Source: Limiplasma sp031549415
GTDB lineage: Bacteria; Bacillota; Clostridia; Christensenellales; Aristaeellaceae
Assembly (NCBI GenBank): GCA_031549415.1
Contig: JAVBPU010000005.1
Location: 62,001-126,000, forward strand
Length of the DNA stretch: 64,000 nt
Direction of reading: 5' to 3'
The position numbers and the translations under genes were made by a program. The notes below the pieces were generated by a model. The model did not search any database. It was not told where the DNA came from and was given only the letters and a program-made list of their open reading frames with translations. This document shows positions 56,477-64,000 of this stretch, piece by piece; positions within the stretch are counted from its first letter, which is position 1; every line of letters starts with the position of its first letter.

Positions 56477-56517
56477 TCGGTACCCCGACTAAGGAGAGAA
56501 CGATGCTAAGGGGGACC

Positions 56518-56543
56518 GAGGGGGAACCTCGCCGTTCCCCCTC
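56518..56543. terminator. Hairpin between hemW and the hydrolase gene
   Basis: GAGGGGGAAC and GTTCCCCCTC pair perfectly around a six-base loop between convergent genes. No T-tract follows. A smaller palindrome (AGTCGG-TACC-CCGACT) overlaps the hemW stop. Confidence 0.45.
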
Positions 56544-56594
56544 GCTCCCTCCTGAACGCCGTTTCCTGTTGGCCCACCAACAAACCACTTTAAA

Positions 56595-58370
56595 TTAAAA
56601 CAAGAACTGGAAGCAGGTATTCCCCACCACCGCAAAGGCCAGGAACAGCCCCGTAATCACGGTGCCCATGTACACGGTTCCCGTCTTCTTAAAGAAGTAG
56701 GTATTCACCAGCGCGGCCATGGATAGGGTCACCAGGAAGGGAATGGCCTCGATGATCATGAGGGACCAATCGGTGCTGGCAAAGGGCAGGCTGCCGGTGA
56801 TCAGCAATCCGCCGTAGCCAAAGGCCAGCAGGCAGAACATGCCCAGCGCGTTGCCCAGCACGGAGAAAATCGCGGTCTTGGCGTAGCTGCCGTTAGCGAA
56901 GCGGTACGCGCCGTTGAGCACGATGGAGTTGCACAGCGCATAGGCCAGGAAGCAGAGCAGGTAGGTGAGCAGGGTCGCGAACTTCGCGCCGGTCAGCGGC
57001 ATAAAGCCCACCACCCACAGGCGGAAGTCCACCTTGAAGACCACATCCACCAACACCAGCACAAGGTAAGCGGCCAGGGCTGTGGCAAGGCCCAGGCCCA
57101 CCTGGCGCAAAATCAGGGCAGGCTTGGCTTTCAGGCCCCAGTCAGCGGCCTTCAGGCCCTCTTTCTTGCGGGTGAGGAAGTACATGCCCACAAACAGCGC
57201 CAGGGCGATGAGGCCGTTCAGCACCGCCCAGAAGGAGACCTGGTTGGCCAGTTCCATGGGCAGCAGACGGCTCACGGGGAAGTTCCCGGCGGAAGCCATG
57301 GTCATGAAGGGGCCGTAGGTCAGGGCCGGAATGGCGGTGCCCACGCACAGCAGCACCCAGAACAGCAGGCCCATCTTGCCCTTGGCTTCGGGCAGGGCCG
57401 CCTCGTTCTTTTTCTTTTCGCCAATCAGCAGCGCGCCAAAGGCGAAAATGAACACGAACCAGGCCACCATAGAAAGGGCGGTGCAAATCTCTTTCCAGTA
57501 CCAGGTCTGGTTGTGATCCGCCAGCCCGGCCTTGTTGCCGCCTTCCAGCACTTCGTTCATGAAATTCATGGCGTAGCCGGTGGCGGTTTTGGAAATGTGG
57601 TTGGCCGGGTGGGTCTGGGTAGGCTGGTAGAAGATGCGCAGGGTATTGGCGGCCTTGTCGCCGTACCATTGTTCCGCCACCACGGGTTCGGTGGTGCCCC
57701 AGGCGGCCTGCATCAGGGGGCTCTGCCCCGCGTTGGCGGACACATTCTCGCGGCCGTCCACCGAGCTGGGCCAGAACAGCCAGCCAAACTCGTCAAAGCT
57801 GCCAAAGATGGTGCCGTAGCTGATGGGGGTGGTGGCGTCCATGGTCACGCCGTACCAGGCGGGCCATTGCAGGCCGGAACCAATGGCCAGAACGGCCTTC
57901 ACCTGGGTTGCCACGCCGGGGGTCAGCGCCGCCATGGTGGAAGCGAAGCCGCCCTTGGAATGCCCTTCCAGGGCGATGTTGGCGGTGTCCACAAAGGGCT
58001 GCTTCAGCATATACTGCAAGGCTACGCCCATGGCCATGAAGTCCTCCACCTGGGTGGAAGAGCGGCCGTGGCCGTACATGTCAATGGCCAGCACCACGTA
58101 CCCCCGGCGGGCATACTCCACGGAGAAGCAGGTTTGCATCTCCCGGGAGTTCAGGTAGCCCTCGCAGGTGATGATGGTAGGGGCCTTGTGGCTTTCGTCC
58201 ACGCCCTTGGGGGTGTACAGCAGGGCGCTGACGCTGGACCCGTCCTCCGCCGGGATGCGGATGTCCTGGATCGAGATGTTGCCAAAATCGCTTTGGACCT
58301 GGCTGGCAAGGAGGGAACACAGGCAAATCACCACCAGGGAAATGGCCAGTAAAATCTTTGTAGTTTTCAT
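56595..58370 (-). CDS. Alpha/beta hydrolase fused to a multi-pass membrane domain
   Basis: A 591-residue protein. After one N-terminal membrane helix (about 6-24) comes an alpha/beta-hydrolase domain (about 35-290) with oxyanion region IITCEGYLNS, AIDMYGHGRS and the nucleophile elbow LEGHSKGGFAST. About 310 residues with eight or so helices follow. The hydrolase part would lie outside the membrane. The fold suggests an esterase, peptidase or acyltransferase activity; the membrane half resembles no family I can name. I use the ATG at 58370; longer in-frame starts cover the divergent promoter and the nitroreductase gene. Function unknown. Confidence 0.82.
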   Translation of the reverse strand: MKTTKILLAISLVVICLCSLLASQVQSDFGNISIQDIRIPAEDGSSVSALLYTPKGVDESHKAPTIITCEGYLNSREMQTCFSVEYARRGYVVLAIDMYGHGRSSTQVEDFMAMGVALQYMLKQPFVDTANIALEGHSKGGFASTMAALTPGVATQVKAVLAIGSGLQWPAWYGVTMDATTPISYGTIFGSFDEFGWLFWPSSVDGRENVSANAGQSPLMQAAWGTTEPVVAEQWYGDKAANTLRIFYQPTQTHPANHISKTATGYAMNFMNEVLEGGNKAGLADHNQTWYWKEICTALSMVAWFVFIFAFGALLIGEKKKNEAALPEAKGKMGLLFWVLLCVGTAIPALTYGPFMTMASAGNFPVSRLLPMELANQVSFWAVLNGLIALALFVGMYFLTRKKEGLKAADWGLKAKPALILRQVGLGLATALAAYLVLVLVDVVFKVDFRLWVVGFMPLTGAKFATLLTYLLCFLAYALCNSIVLNGAYRFANGSYAKTAIFSVLGNALGMFCLLAFGYGGLLITGSLPFASTDWSLMIIEAIPFLVTLSMAALVNTYFFKKTGTVYMGTVITGLFLAFAVVGNTCFQFLF

Positions 58371-58415
58371 GGGGGGAGACTCTCCTTCGTTTTGATAGGG
58401 GTCGATCTGCCCCCT

Positions 58416-58444
58416 ATTGTATGCCTGGGACGGGCCTTTGTCAA
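58416..58444 (-). promoter_or_regulatory. Sigma-A promoter of the hydrolase/membrane gene
   Basis: On the minus strand TTGACA (58439-58444) and TACAAT (58416-58421) are 17 bases apart, about 46 bases upstream of the start codon. Confidence 0.8.
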
Positions 58445-58458
58445 TCGCAAAAGCGCCA

Positions 58459-58487
58459 TTGACAGCCCCCTTGGCAAGGCTTATCAT
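58459..58487 (+). promoter_or_regulatory. Sigma-A promoter of the nitroreductase gene
   Basis: TTGACA (58459-58464) and TATCAT (58482-58487) are 17 bases apart. It lies back to back with the divergent hydrolase promoter, 15 bases between their -35 boxes. Confidence 0.75.
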
Positions 58488-58517
58488 GGAGCCTAAAGGA
58501 ACACAAGGAGGGTTTTT

Positions 58518-59045
58518 ATGGACGCCATCACCGCCATCAAGGAGCGGGCCAGCTACCGGGGACAATACGACCCCGCCCCCGTGCCCCGGGCCGATTTGCA
58601 AGCCATTTTGGAGGCGGGGCTGGCCGCGCCCTCCGGCTGCAACGTGCAGACCACCAGCCTCATCGCCGTGGACGATCCCTTTCTGCTGCAAAGGCTGCGG
58701 GAGGTTTGCCCTTCCAAGGTGGGCCGCAGCGCCCCGGCCCTGCTCCTGGTGCTGACCCAGCGGCTGCCCGCCGCGGGAGGCCGCTGCTACAGCGTGCAGG
58801 ACTATTCCGCCGCCATCCAAAACATGCTGCTGGCCCTCATGGCCCTGGGCTATGCCAGCTGCTGGGTGGAGGGCCACGTCACCGGGCCGGACCAGGCGGG
58901 CCGCAAAATGGCGGACGTGCTGGGCGTGCCGAAGGACTATGAGCTGGTGTGCTTCCTGCCCGTGGGCAAGGCCGCTGAGCCGGTCCAAGCCGCCCAGAAA
59001 AAGCCTTTTTCAGAAAGGGCCTGGTTCAACGGCTTTGGCAAGTAG
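58518..59045 (+). CDS. Nitroreductase-family flavoprotein
   Basis: A 175-residue FMN-dependent oxidoreductase. IKERASYRGQYDPAPVP and LAAPSGCNVQTTSLIAVDD are the FMN-binding start, then DYSAAIQNMLLALMALGYASCWVEG and a final LPVGKAAEP. It is on the short side but within the family. It reduces nitro or quinone compounds with NAD(P)H; the natural substrate is unknown. It has its own promoter, divergent from the hydrolase gene. Confidence 0.9.
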   Translation: MDAITAIKERASYRGQYDPAPVPRADLQAILEAGLAAPSGCNVQTTSLIAVDDPFLLQRLREVCPSKVGRSAPALLLVLTQRLPAAGGRCYSVQDYSAAIQNMLLALMALGYASCWVEGHVTGPDQAGRKMADVLGVPKDYELVCFLPVGKAAEPVQAAQKKPFSERAWFNGFGK

Positions 59046-59052
59046 TCTTGCA

Positions 59053-59081
59053 TTGCATTTTTTCCAAAAATCCGCTATGAT
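59053..59081 (+). promoter_or_regulatory. Promoter of lepA
   Basis: TTGCAT (59053-59058) and TATGAT (59076-59081) are 17 bases apart, 66 bases upstream of the lepA start. Confidence 0.6.
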
Positions 59082-59147
59082 ACGGGAGGAAAAACCCGCG
59101 CCCCACTGACAAACTGCCGCGCCCGGCGGCCAACGGAGGAATGGTAT

Positions 59148-60956
59148 TTGGACAACACACGGCTCTCCCACATCCGCAATTTCTGCATCATCGCCCATAT
59201 CGACCACGGCAAATCCACCCTGGCGGACCGCCTGCTGGAAATGACCGGCGTGTTTGAGCAGCGGGAGATGACCGAGCAGATCCTGGACAGCATGGAGCTG
59301 GAGCGGGAGCGGGGCATCACCATCAAAAGCAAGGCCGTGCGCATGAGCTACACCGCCCAAAGCGGCGAAACCTATACCTTAAACCTCATCGACACCCCCG
59401 GCCATGTGGACTTTTCCTATGAGGTCAGCCGGGCCTTGGCCGCCTGCGAGGGGGCCCTGCTGGTGGTGGACGCCACCCAGGGCATCGAGGCCCAAACCCT
59501 GGCCAATGTGTACATGGCCCTGGAGCACAATTTGGAAACCGTGCCCGTCATTAACAAAATCGACCTGGCCAGCGCCCAGCCGGAAGAAGTGAAAAAGGAA
59601 ATTGAGGACGTGATTGGCCTGGACGCGGAAACCGCGCCCATGATCTCCGCCAAAACCGGCCTCAACTGCCAGGACGTGCTGGAGGCCATCGTCCGCCAGA
59701 TTCCCCCGCCCGCCGGGGACGAGAACGCGCCTTTGCAGGCCCTCATTTTTGACGCTTTTTATGACAACTACAAAGGGGCCATCTGCTTTGTGCGGGTGAT
59801 GCACGGGGCGGTGCGCCCCGGCATGCGCATGCGGCTGATGGCCAGTAGCGCGGAGTTTGAGGTGGTGGAGGTAGGTACCTTCCATCCGGGCTACCGGCCC
59901 TGTAGCCAGCTGCTGCCCGGGGATGTGGGCTATATTTCCGCCTCCATCAAGGACGTGGGCGACACCCGGGTGGGCGATACCATCACCGACGCGGCCCGGC
60001 CCGCCGCCGCCGCCCTGCCCGGCTACCGGCAGGTGACCCCCATGGTGTTCTGCGGCATCTATCCCGCCGACGGCGCGGATTACGACAACCTGCGGGACGC
60101 CCTGGAAAAGCTCCGCATGAACGACGCCTCCCTGTCCTTTGACCCGGAAACCTCCGTGGCGCTGGGCTATGGCTTCCGCTGCGGCTTTTTGGGCCTGCTG
60201 CACATGGAAATCATCCAGCAGCGTTTGGAGCGGGAGTTTGACCTGGATTTGGTCACCACCGCCCCCAGCGTCATTTACAAGGTGTTCAAAACCGATGGGA
60301 CCGAGGTGTCCATCGACAATCCTTCCAACCTGCCCCCCATTGGGGAAATTGAGCGCATGGAGGAGCCTTACGTTTCCGCTACCCTCTACACCCCCCAGGA
60401 ATACGTGGGGGCCATCATGGACATCTGCGTGGACAAACGGGGGACCTTCCTGGACATGCAATACGAGGGCGGCCGGGTGAAGCTGCTGTACGAAATCCCG
60501 CTGAACGAGATCATTTATGAGTTTTTTGACCAGATCAAAAGCCGCTCCCGGGGCTATGCCAGCTTTGACTATGAAATGAAGGGCTACCAGGAAAGCGACC
60601 TGGTGAAGATGGACATTCTGCTCAACGGCGACATCTGCGACGCCTTCTCCCTCATCGTCCACAAGGACAAAGCCTATGCCCGGGGCCGGAACATCGCCGA
60701 AAAGCTGAAGGACGTCATTCCCCGGCAGATGTTTGAAATCCCCATCCAGGCGGCCATCGGCGGCAAGGTCATCGCCCGGGAGACCGTGAAGGCCATGCGC
60801 AAGGACGTGCTGGCCAAGTGCTATGGCGGCGACATCACCCGCAAAAAGAAGCTGCTGGAAAAGCAGAAGGAGGGCAAGAAGCGCATGCGCCAGTTTGGCA
60901 GCGTGGAAGTGCCCAGCGAGGCGTTTTTGGCGGTGCTGAAAATGGACGACAAGTAA
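59148..60956 (+). CDS. lepA: Elongation factor 4 (LepA)
   Basis: A 602-residue translational GTPase: G1 AHIDHGKSTL, G3 DTPGHVDF, G4 NKIDLAS and SAKTG. It lacks domain IV of EF-G and ends with the LepA-specific C-terminal domain (RKKKLLEKQKEGKKRMRQ). It acts on stalled or assembling ribosomes under stress. The start is TTG, eight bases after GGAGG. It converges on the TIR-TPR gene with a 50-base gap and no terminator. Confidence 0.97.
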   Translation: MDNTRLSHIRNFCIIAHIDHGKSTLADRLLEMTGVFEQREMTEQILDSMELERERGITIKSKAVRMSYTAQSGETYTLNLIDTPGHVDFSYEVSRALAACEGALLVVDATQGIEAQTLANVYMALEHNLETVPVINKIDLASAQPEEVKKEIEDVIGLDAETAPMISAKTGLNCQDVLEAIVRQIPPPAGDENAPLQALIFDAFYDNYKGAICFVRVMHGAVRPGMRMRLMASSAEFEVVEVGTFHPGYRPCSQLLPGDVGYISASIKDVGDTRVGDTITDAARPAAAALPGYRQVTPMVFCGIYPADGADYDNLRDALEKLRMNDASLSFDPETSVALGYGFRCGFLGLLHMEIIQQRLEREFDLDLVTTAPSVIYKVFKTDGTEVSIDNPSNLPPIGEIERMEEPYVSATLYTPQEYVGAIMDICVDKRGTFLDMQYEGGRVKLLYEIPLNEIIYEFFDQIKSRSRGYASFDYEMKGYQESDLVKMDILLNGDICDAFSLIVHKDKAYARGRNIAEKLKDVIPRQMFEIPIQAAIGGKVIARETVKAMRKDVLAKCYGGDITRKKKLLEKQKEGKKRMRQFGSVEVPSEAFLAVLKMDDK

Positions 60957-61006
60957 AGCGGGACGCAAACTTTTCCGCCCCGCAACCAAAACCGATCCTC
61001 TGCGCC

Positions 61007-63877
61007 TTACGTCACCTGCTTCGCCAGCCAAAAGGGAAACGTGATTTTTTTGCCGCCGTTGGCCAGATAGGCTTCCCGCGTCAGCTGCATGGCGGCTTTT
61101 GTCTCCGGATGGTTGATCCCCCGCGTTTGATAACAAAGCCGGTACATCTGAAGCGCCACATCCTGTGCCCGTTGATAGTTCCCTTGCCTGTAAAGCATCA
61201 TGACGACGCTTCGATACACTGCCAGGGTGTCGGGGTGTGCTGGGCCCAACTGCTTTTCATGGAACGCCAGCGCCTTCTGGTAGCAGGCCAGCGCCTGGGA
61301 AGTCTCTCCCTTGCGGGAATGCTCTTCCGCGACTTTGAGATAAGCCATGGCAGTGGTGGGCGGAGGCTCCGCCGCGGCTGGCTTTTCGCCCGCAGGCTTC
61401 CTAAAGTCCATGGGCTTGCCCTGGACTGCCCGCAGGATGGCTAGGTTGTTGCGTAGCGTTACGGTATCCGGCGCGTTGCCCCCTAACTCCCTCTGGCGTA
61501 TGGCCAACGCTTTTTCCAGCCATGCAATCGCTTGATCATACTGGCCCTGCTTAAAATAGGCGTTCCCCATATTGCTATAGACCAGGGCTGTGTCGATGTG
61601 CTCCGGGCCCACGGTCTTTTCAAAAAGCAACCTTGCTTTTTCAAAATGCTCCAGCGCTTTTTCATAATCGCCCTGATGAAAGCAATCCATTCCGGTATTG
61701 CTGCATGCCTTGGCAGCGTCGGTTTCATCCGGCTGCGCTCCTTTTCCCTGCCGCTCATAGACCAATGCGATGTTTCCACGGGTCCGCGCTGTCAGGGGAT
61801 GCTCTGGCCCCAAGGCTTTTTCCCGGCTGGCCAACGCCTTTTCCAGCCATTCCAGCGCTTGGGGATATTCGCCCAACTGGGCAAAAGCGCTGCCAATATT
61901 GTTGTAGGTTGTGGCCACCATGGGATGCTCTTTCCCCAGCTTCCTTTCATGGATGGCCAAAGCTTTTTTCTGCATTTCCAAGGCCCGCAGGCTGTCGCCC
62001 TGCCGTTGGTAGCAAACCGCCAGGTTATCATAGACCAGAGCCGTACCTGGGTGTTCACTTCCCAGCGGACTTTCACAGATCGCCAACGCCTTTTGCAGCC
62101 ATTCCTCCGCCTGTGGGAAATTCCCTTGCTCAGTGCACACCGCGCCAAGATTCAGGTATATCATGGCGGTTTCAGGATGCTCTTTGCCATGGACGCTTTC
62201 ATAAATATCCCGTGCCCGCTGCGACCATGCCAGGGCCTTGGGAAAATCGCCCTTGCGAAAATGCGTCATCGCGATGTTGCTGTAAACGCTGGCTGTTGAT
62301 GGATGCTTGTCCCCATACAGCTTTTCATAGACGCTGAGCGCCTTTTGTAACCATTCTAGCGCCTTGGCGCTATCGCCCTGGTCAGTATAGACGGTGGCCA
62401 GGTTTTGGTAAACCTCCGCCGTTTCGGCGGCCCCGACTCCCAAGGATGGCTCCAGAAGATCAAGGGCCTTCCGGTACCATTCTAGCGCGCTGGTATAAGC
62501 GCCCTTCCTCTGGGCCACAATGCCCATTCTATTGTAACTGCCCGCCAGGGCCTGGTCCATGCGTTCCGGCTGGTTCTCCTCAATTTGAATGGCCTTCTGG
62601 TACCATTCCAGCGCACTTTCATACTCTCCCTGCCGTTGATACACGTCCGCAAGGGCGGAATAGGCTGCCGCGGTGATCGCGTCTTGCGGCCCATGCAGGC
62701 GCTCGCAAATGGTGGCGGTTTTTGCCCGCCAGGGCAAGGCCGCGGCGTAATTCACAGGGACGCCCACCCCATATTCATAAATCTTGGCCAGCTCAAACGT
62801 GGCTTGCAGGGCCGTATCGTCTTCCCCCTCCGCGGCCGCCGTGAGCAGTCCGATCGCTCTCTCCACGTCCCGTTCCACGCCAAAGCCCTTCAAATAAGCG
62901 GTTCCCAGCCAATACGCCCGCAGGTCCGGCGGCAGATCATGGCCCCGATCCTCCGGCAAACGTTCCAGAAAAAATGTGCGCAGGGCGGCAGGGTCGTCCA
63001 GCGAGACCGGGCGGTCCTCCTGGGGAAAGGCGGCCCTCACCCGGACGGCGTCTGTAGGAACCGCTTCCACTGGCGCGATGGGTTTGCCCATTTGCCGCGC
63101 AAAGGGGTATTCCGTTGCCACAACATAATTATTCTCCCCCGCATCGTTTTTCTCCAGCAGGGTCGGCGTCACCAGCAGCACAAACAGATGGCTTTTGGCA
63201 ATGGATTCATTGATTTCCTCACTAAAAACACGCCCGGCGGTCAGGTCATGATCGTACCAAACGGAAACCGCCACAAAGGAATCGAAGCTATGAAGCGTTT
63301 TCATGAACCGCCTGGCCTGGTGGATGTCCTTCTTGCGGTAGCTTAAAAACACCTGGGCGTCAAAGACAAAATGCAGAAGCATTCGCATGCTTTCTTCCGA
63401 AGCAAGGAAAGCGTCCAGATGCTTCTTCAGCTTCACCCGGTATTCCCCATCCGTCTTAGCAATGCCGTGTACCGCGCCAACCACTTTAGTAAAATAGGGG
63501 AACAAGGCGTCATCCTTCACAATGGGCAGAATGGGCGTAGCCAGCTCCTTTTCCCGGGCGATACGGTATTCCGCAGGCCAATGACCGGCCGCGAAGGCCT
63601 TGAGCGCCTCCACAGTCACCCACAAAACCAATACCTGCGTATCCACCAATTCATCCCGCAGCGCTTGCTCATCCGCCTGGACGCAGGGCGCATCCAAGTA
63701 GGAAACAACGCAATCCGCACCGGCATCCATACTCAGCAGGTCCGCGATCAGCGCGTCCCGCTCCGTAACGTCCGCTCCACCATACCAGAGCAAAACCCTC
63801 TGCGCGTTCATGGAAACCTGGCTACCCCTGCTTTTCCGAATCAGATGAAAGGAACCGGGCCCTTTGTTTGTATTCAT
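61007..63877 (-). CDS. TIR-like/TIR domain protein with Sel1 and TPR repeats
   Basis: A 956-residue cytosolic protein. Residues 25-160 form a TIR-like domain (RVLLWYGGAD; EYRIAREKELATPILPI). Residues 172-295 form a clearer TIR domain: AQVFLSYRKKD, then SVWYDHDLTAGRVFSEEI, LFVLLVTP and ATEYPFARQMGKPIAPVEA. E256, or E103 in the first domain, sits where the NADase Glu is found in active TIRs. Two Sel1-like repeats (about 320-390) and at least eleven TPR units of the kinesin-light-chain type (about 400-940; EWLQKAL, GDKHPSTASVYSN and similar) follow. TIR plus TPR proteins can be NAD-cleaving defence or signalling effectors, but activity here is inference. It has its own promoter and no partner gene on the near side. 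I use the ATG at 63877 behind AAAGGGG. Confidence 0.88.
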   Translation of the reverse strand: MNTNKGPGSFHLIRKSRGSQVSMNAQRVLLWYGGADVTERDALIADLLSMDAGADCVVSYLDAPCVQADEQALRDELVDTQVLVLWVTVEALKAFAAGHWPAEYRIAREKELATPILPIVKDDALFPYFTKVVGAVHGIAKTDGEYRVKLKKHLDAFLASEESMRMLLHFVFDAQVFLSYRKKDIHQARRFMKTLHSFDSFVAVSVWYDHDLTAGRVFSEEINESIAKSHLFVLLVTPTLLEKNDAGENNYVVATEYPFARQMGKPIAPVEAVPTDAVRVRAAFPQEDRPVSLDDPAALRTFFLERLPEDRGHDLPPDLRAYWLGTAYLKGFGVERDVERAIGLLTAAAEGEDDTALQATFELAKIYEYGVGVPVNYAAALPWRAKTATICERLHGPQDAITAAAYSALADVYQRQGEYESALEWYQKAIQIEENQPERMDQALAGSYNRMGIVAQRKGAYTSALEWYRKALDLLEPSLGVGAAETAEVYQNLATVYTDQGDSAKALEWLQKALSVYEKLYGDKHPSTASVYSNIAMTHFRKGDFPKALAWSQRARDIYESVHGKEHPETAMIYLNLGAVCTEQGNFPQAEEWLQKALAICESPLGSEHPGTALVYDNLAVCYQRQGDSLRALEMQKKALAIHERKLGKEHPMVATTYNNIGSAFAQLGEYPQALEWLEKALASREKALGPEHPLTARTRGNIALVYERQGKGAQPDETDAAKACSNTGMDCFHQGDYEKALEHFEKARLLFEKTVGPEHIDTALVYSNMGNAYFKQGQYDQAIAWLEKALAIRQRELGGNAPDTVTLRNNLAILRAVQGKPMDFRKPAGEKPAAAEPPPTTAMAYLKVAEEHSRKGETSQALACYQKALAFHEKQLGPAHPDTLAVYRSVVMMLYRQGNYQRAQDVALQMYRLCYQTRGINHPETKAAMQLTREAYLANGGKKITFPFWLAKQVT

Positions 63878-63941
63878 TTTTCATTCCCCTTTGGTATTCG
63901 CGATCCCACTCCGTCAGAAGCACCGGCCACTCTATGGTACG

Positions 63942-63970
63942 ATTCTACCGTTCCGGCACAGAATAGTCAA
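63942..63970 (-). promoter_or_regulatory. Sigma-A promoter of the TIR-TPR gene
   Basis: On the minus strand TTGACT (63965-63970) and TAGAAT (63942-63947) are 17 bases apart, about 65 bases upstream of the start codon. The gene is therefore probably first in its transcript. Confidence 0.7.
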
Positions 63971-64000
63971 GAGTTTGGCCAATGACTAGATAAAGGAGAA

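Noticed and set aside
59379..61136. Long open frame antisense to lepA
   Set aside because: High GC content leaves one antisense frame open. The sequence is His/Gly/Gln-rich with no family match, and lepA is certain on the other strand. The same holds for long frames antisense to potD, potB-potC and parE.

Overview
The window is a GC-rich stretch of a spore-forming Gram-positive chromosome. It carries the whole spoIIIA engulfment operon, an HrcA/CIRCE-controlled hrcA-grpE-dnaK-dnaJ operon, zinc-type ribosomal protein L31, an arginine-phosphatase-type low-molecular-weight phosphatase, a ParE/ParC pair and many TTG/GTG starts behind strong GGAGG ribosome-binding sites. This fits class Clostridia of the Bacillota; GC content and gene content suggest a gut lineage near Christensenellales or Oscillospirales, but I cannot fix the genus. 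I saw no tRNA, rRNA, CRISPR array or prophage.

Layout. 1-4.0 kb: the 5' part of a membrane sensor (runs off the left edge), a YczE-type membrane protein, a DUF2200 protein and a LytTR response regulator whose phosphoacceptor Asp is Asn. 4.0-9.8 kb: nagA and a polyamine-type ABC operon (arsR-potA-potB-potC-potD) read leftward from one strong promoter beside a palindromic operator. 9.8-14.2 kb: rsfS and a fused nadD-yqeK gene, a membrane protein with an Mrr-like middle domain, and a divergent cysteine desulfurase / DUF3343 pair of a type linked to selenium or sulfur handling. 14.2-16.4 kb: a PHP phosphoesterase, a secreted protein with two tandem barnase domains, and one barstar. 16.4-21.5 kb: the leftward rpmE-yqhQ-prmC-prfA-sua5-ywlE block. 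21.6-26.3 kb: parE-parC. 26.4-33.3 kb: a DeoR repressor divergent from a carbohydrate ABC transporter with a sugar isomerase, a class II aldolase and a GatD-like dehydrogenase. 33.4-40.2 kb: rpsT, a parvulin-type lipoprotein foldase, a metallophosphoesterase, two-subunit fumarase and an amino-acid ABC transporter. 40.3-41.4 kb: a frameshifted IS630-family element. 41.5-48.8 kb: the leftward heat-shock operon hrcA-grpE-dnaK-dnaJ-prmA-rsmE. 49.1-54.8 kb: an L,D-transpeptidase and spoIIIAA-AH. 54.8-61 kb: DUF1622, hemW, a hydrolase/membrane fusion, a nitroreductase and lepA. 61-63.9 kb: a large TIR-TPR protein with its own promoter.

The most unusual signal is not a protein. Two intergenic regions, potD-nagA and dnaK-dnaJ, carry the same four-helix element. 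The linkers are nearly identical, but the helices differ by compensatory base-pair changes, and one full 13-bp stem is almost entirely replaced. Two further mismatches become G-U pairs only when read on the leftward strand, the strand the flanking genes use. In both places the last helix lies just upstream of the next gene's ribosome-binding site. This looks like a conserved structured RNA or RNA-structured repeat that I do not recognise. Other notable points are the tandem barnase with an altered second active site, the TIR-like/TIR/TPR protein, the pseudo-receiver regulator with a cre-like site in its promoter, and Gly-rich insertions in the adjacent rRNA and L11 methyltransferases.
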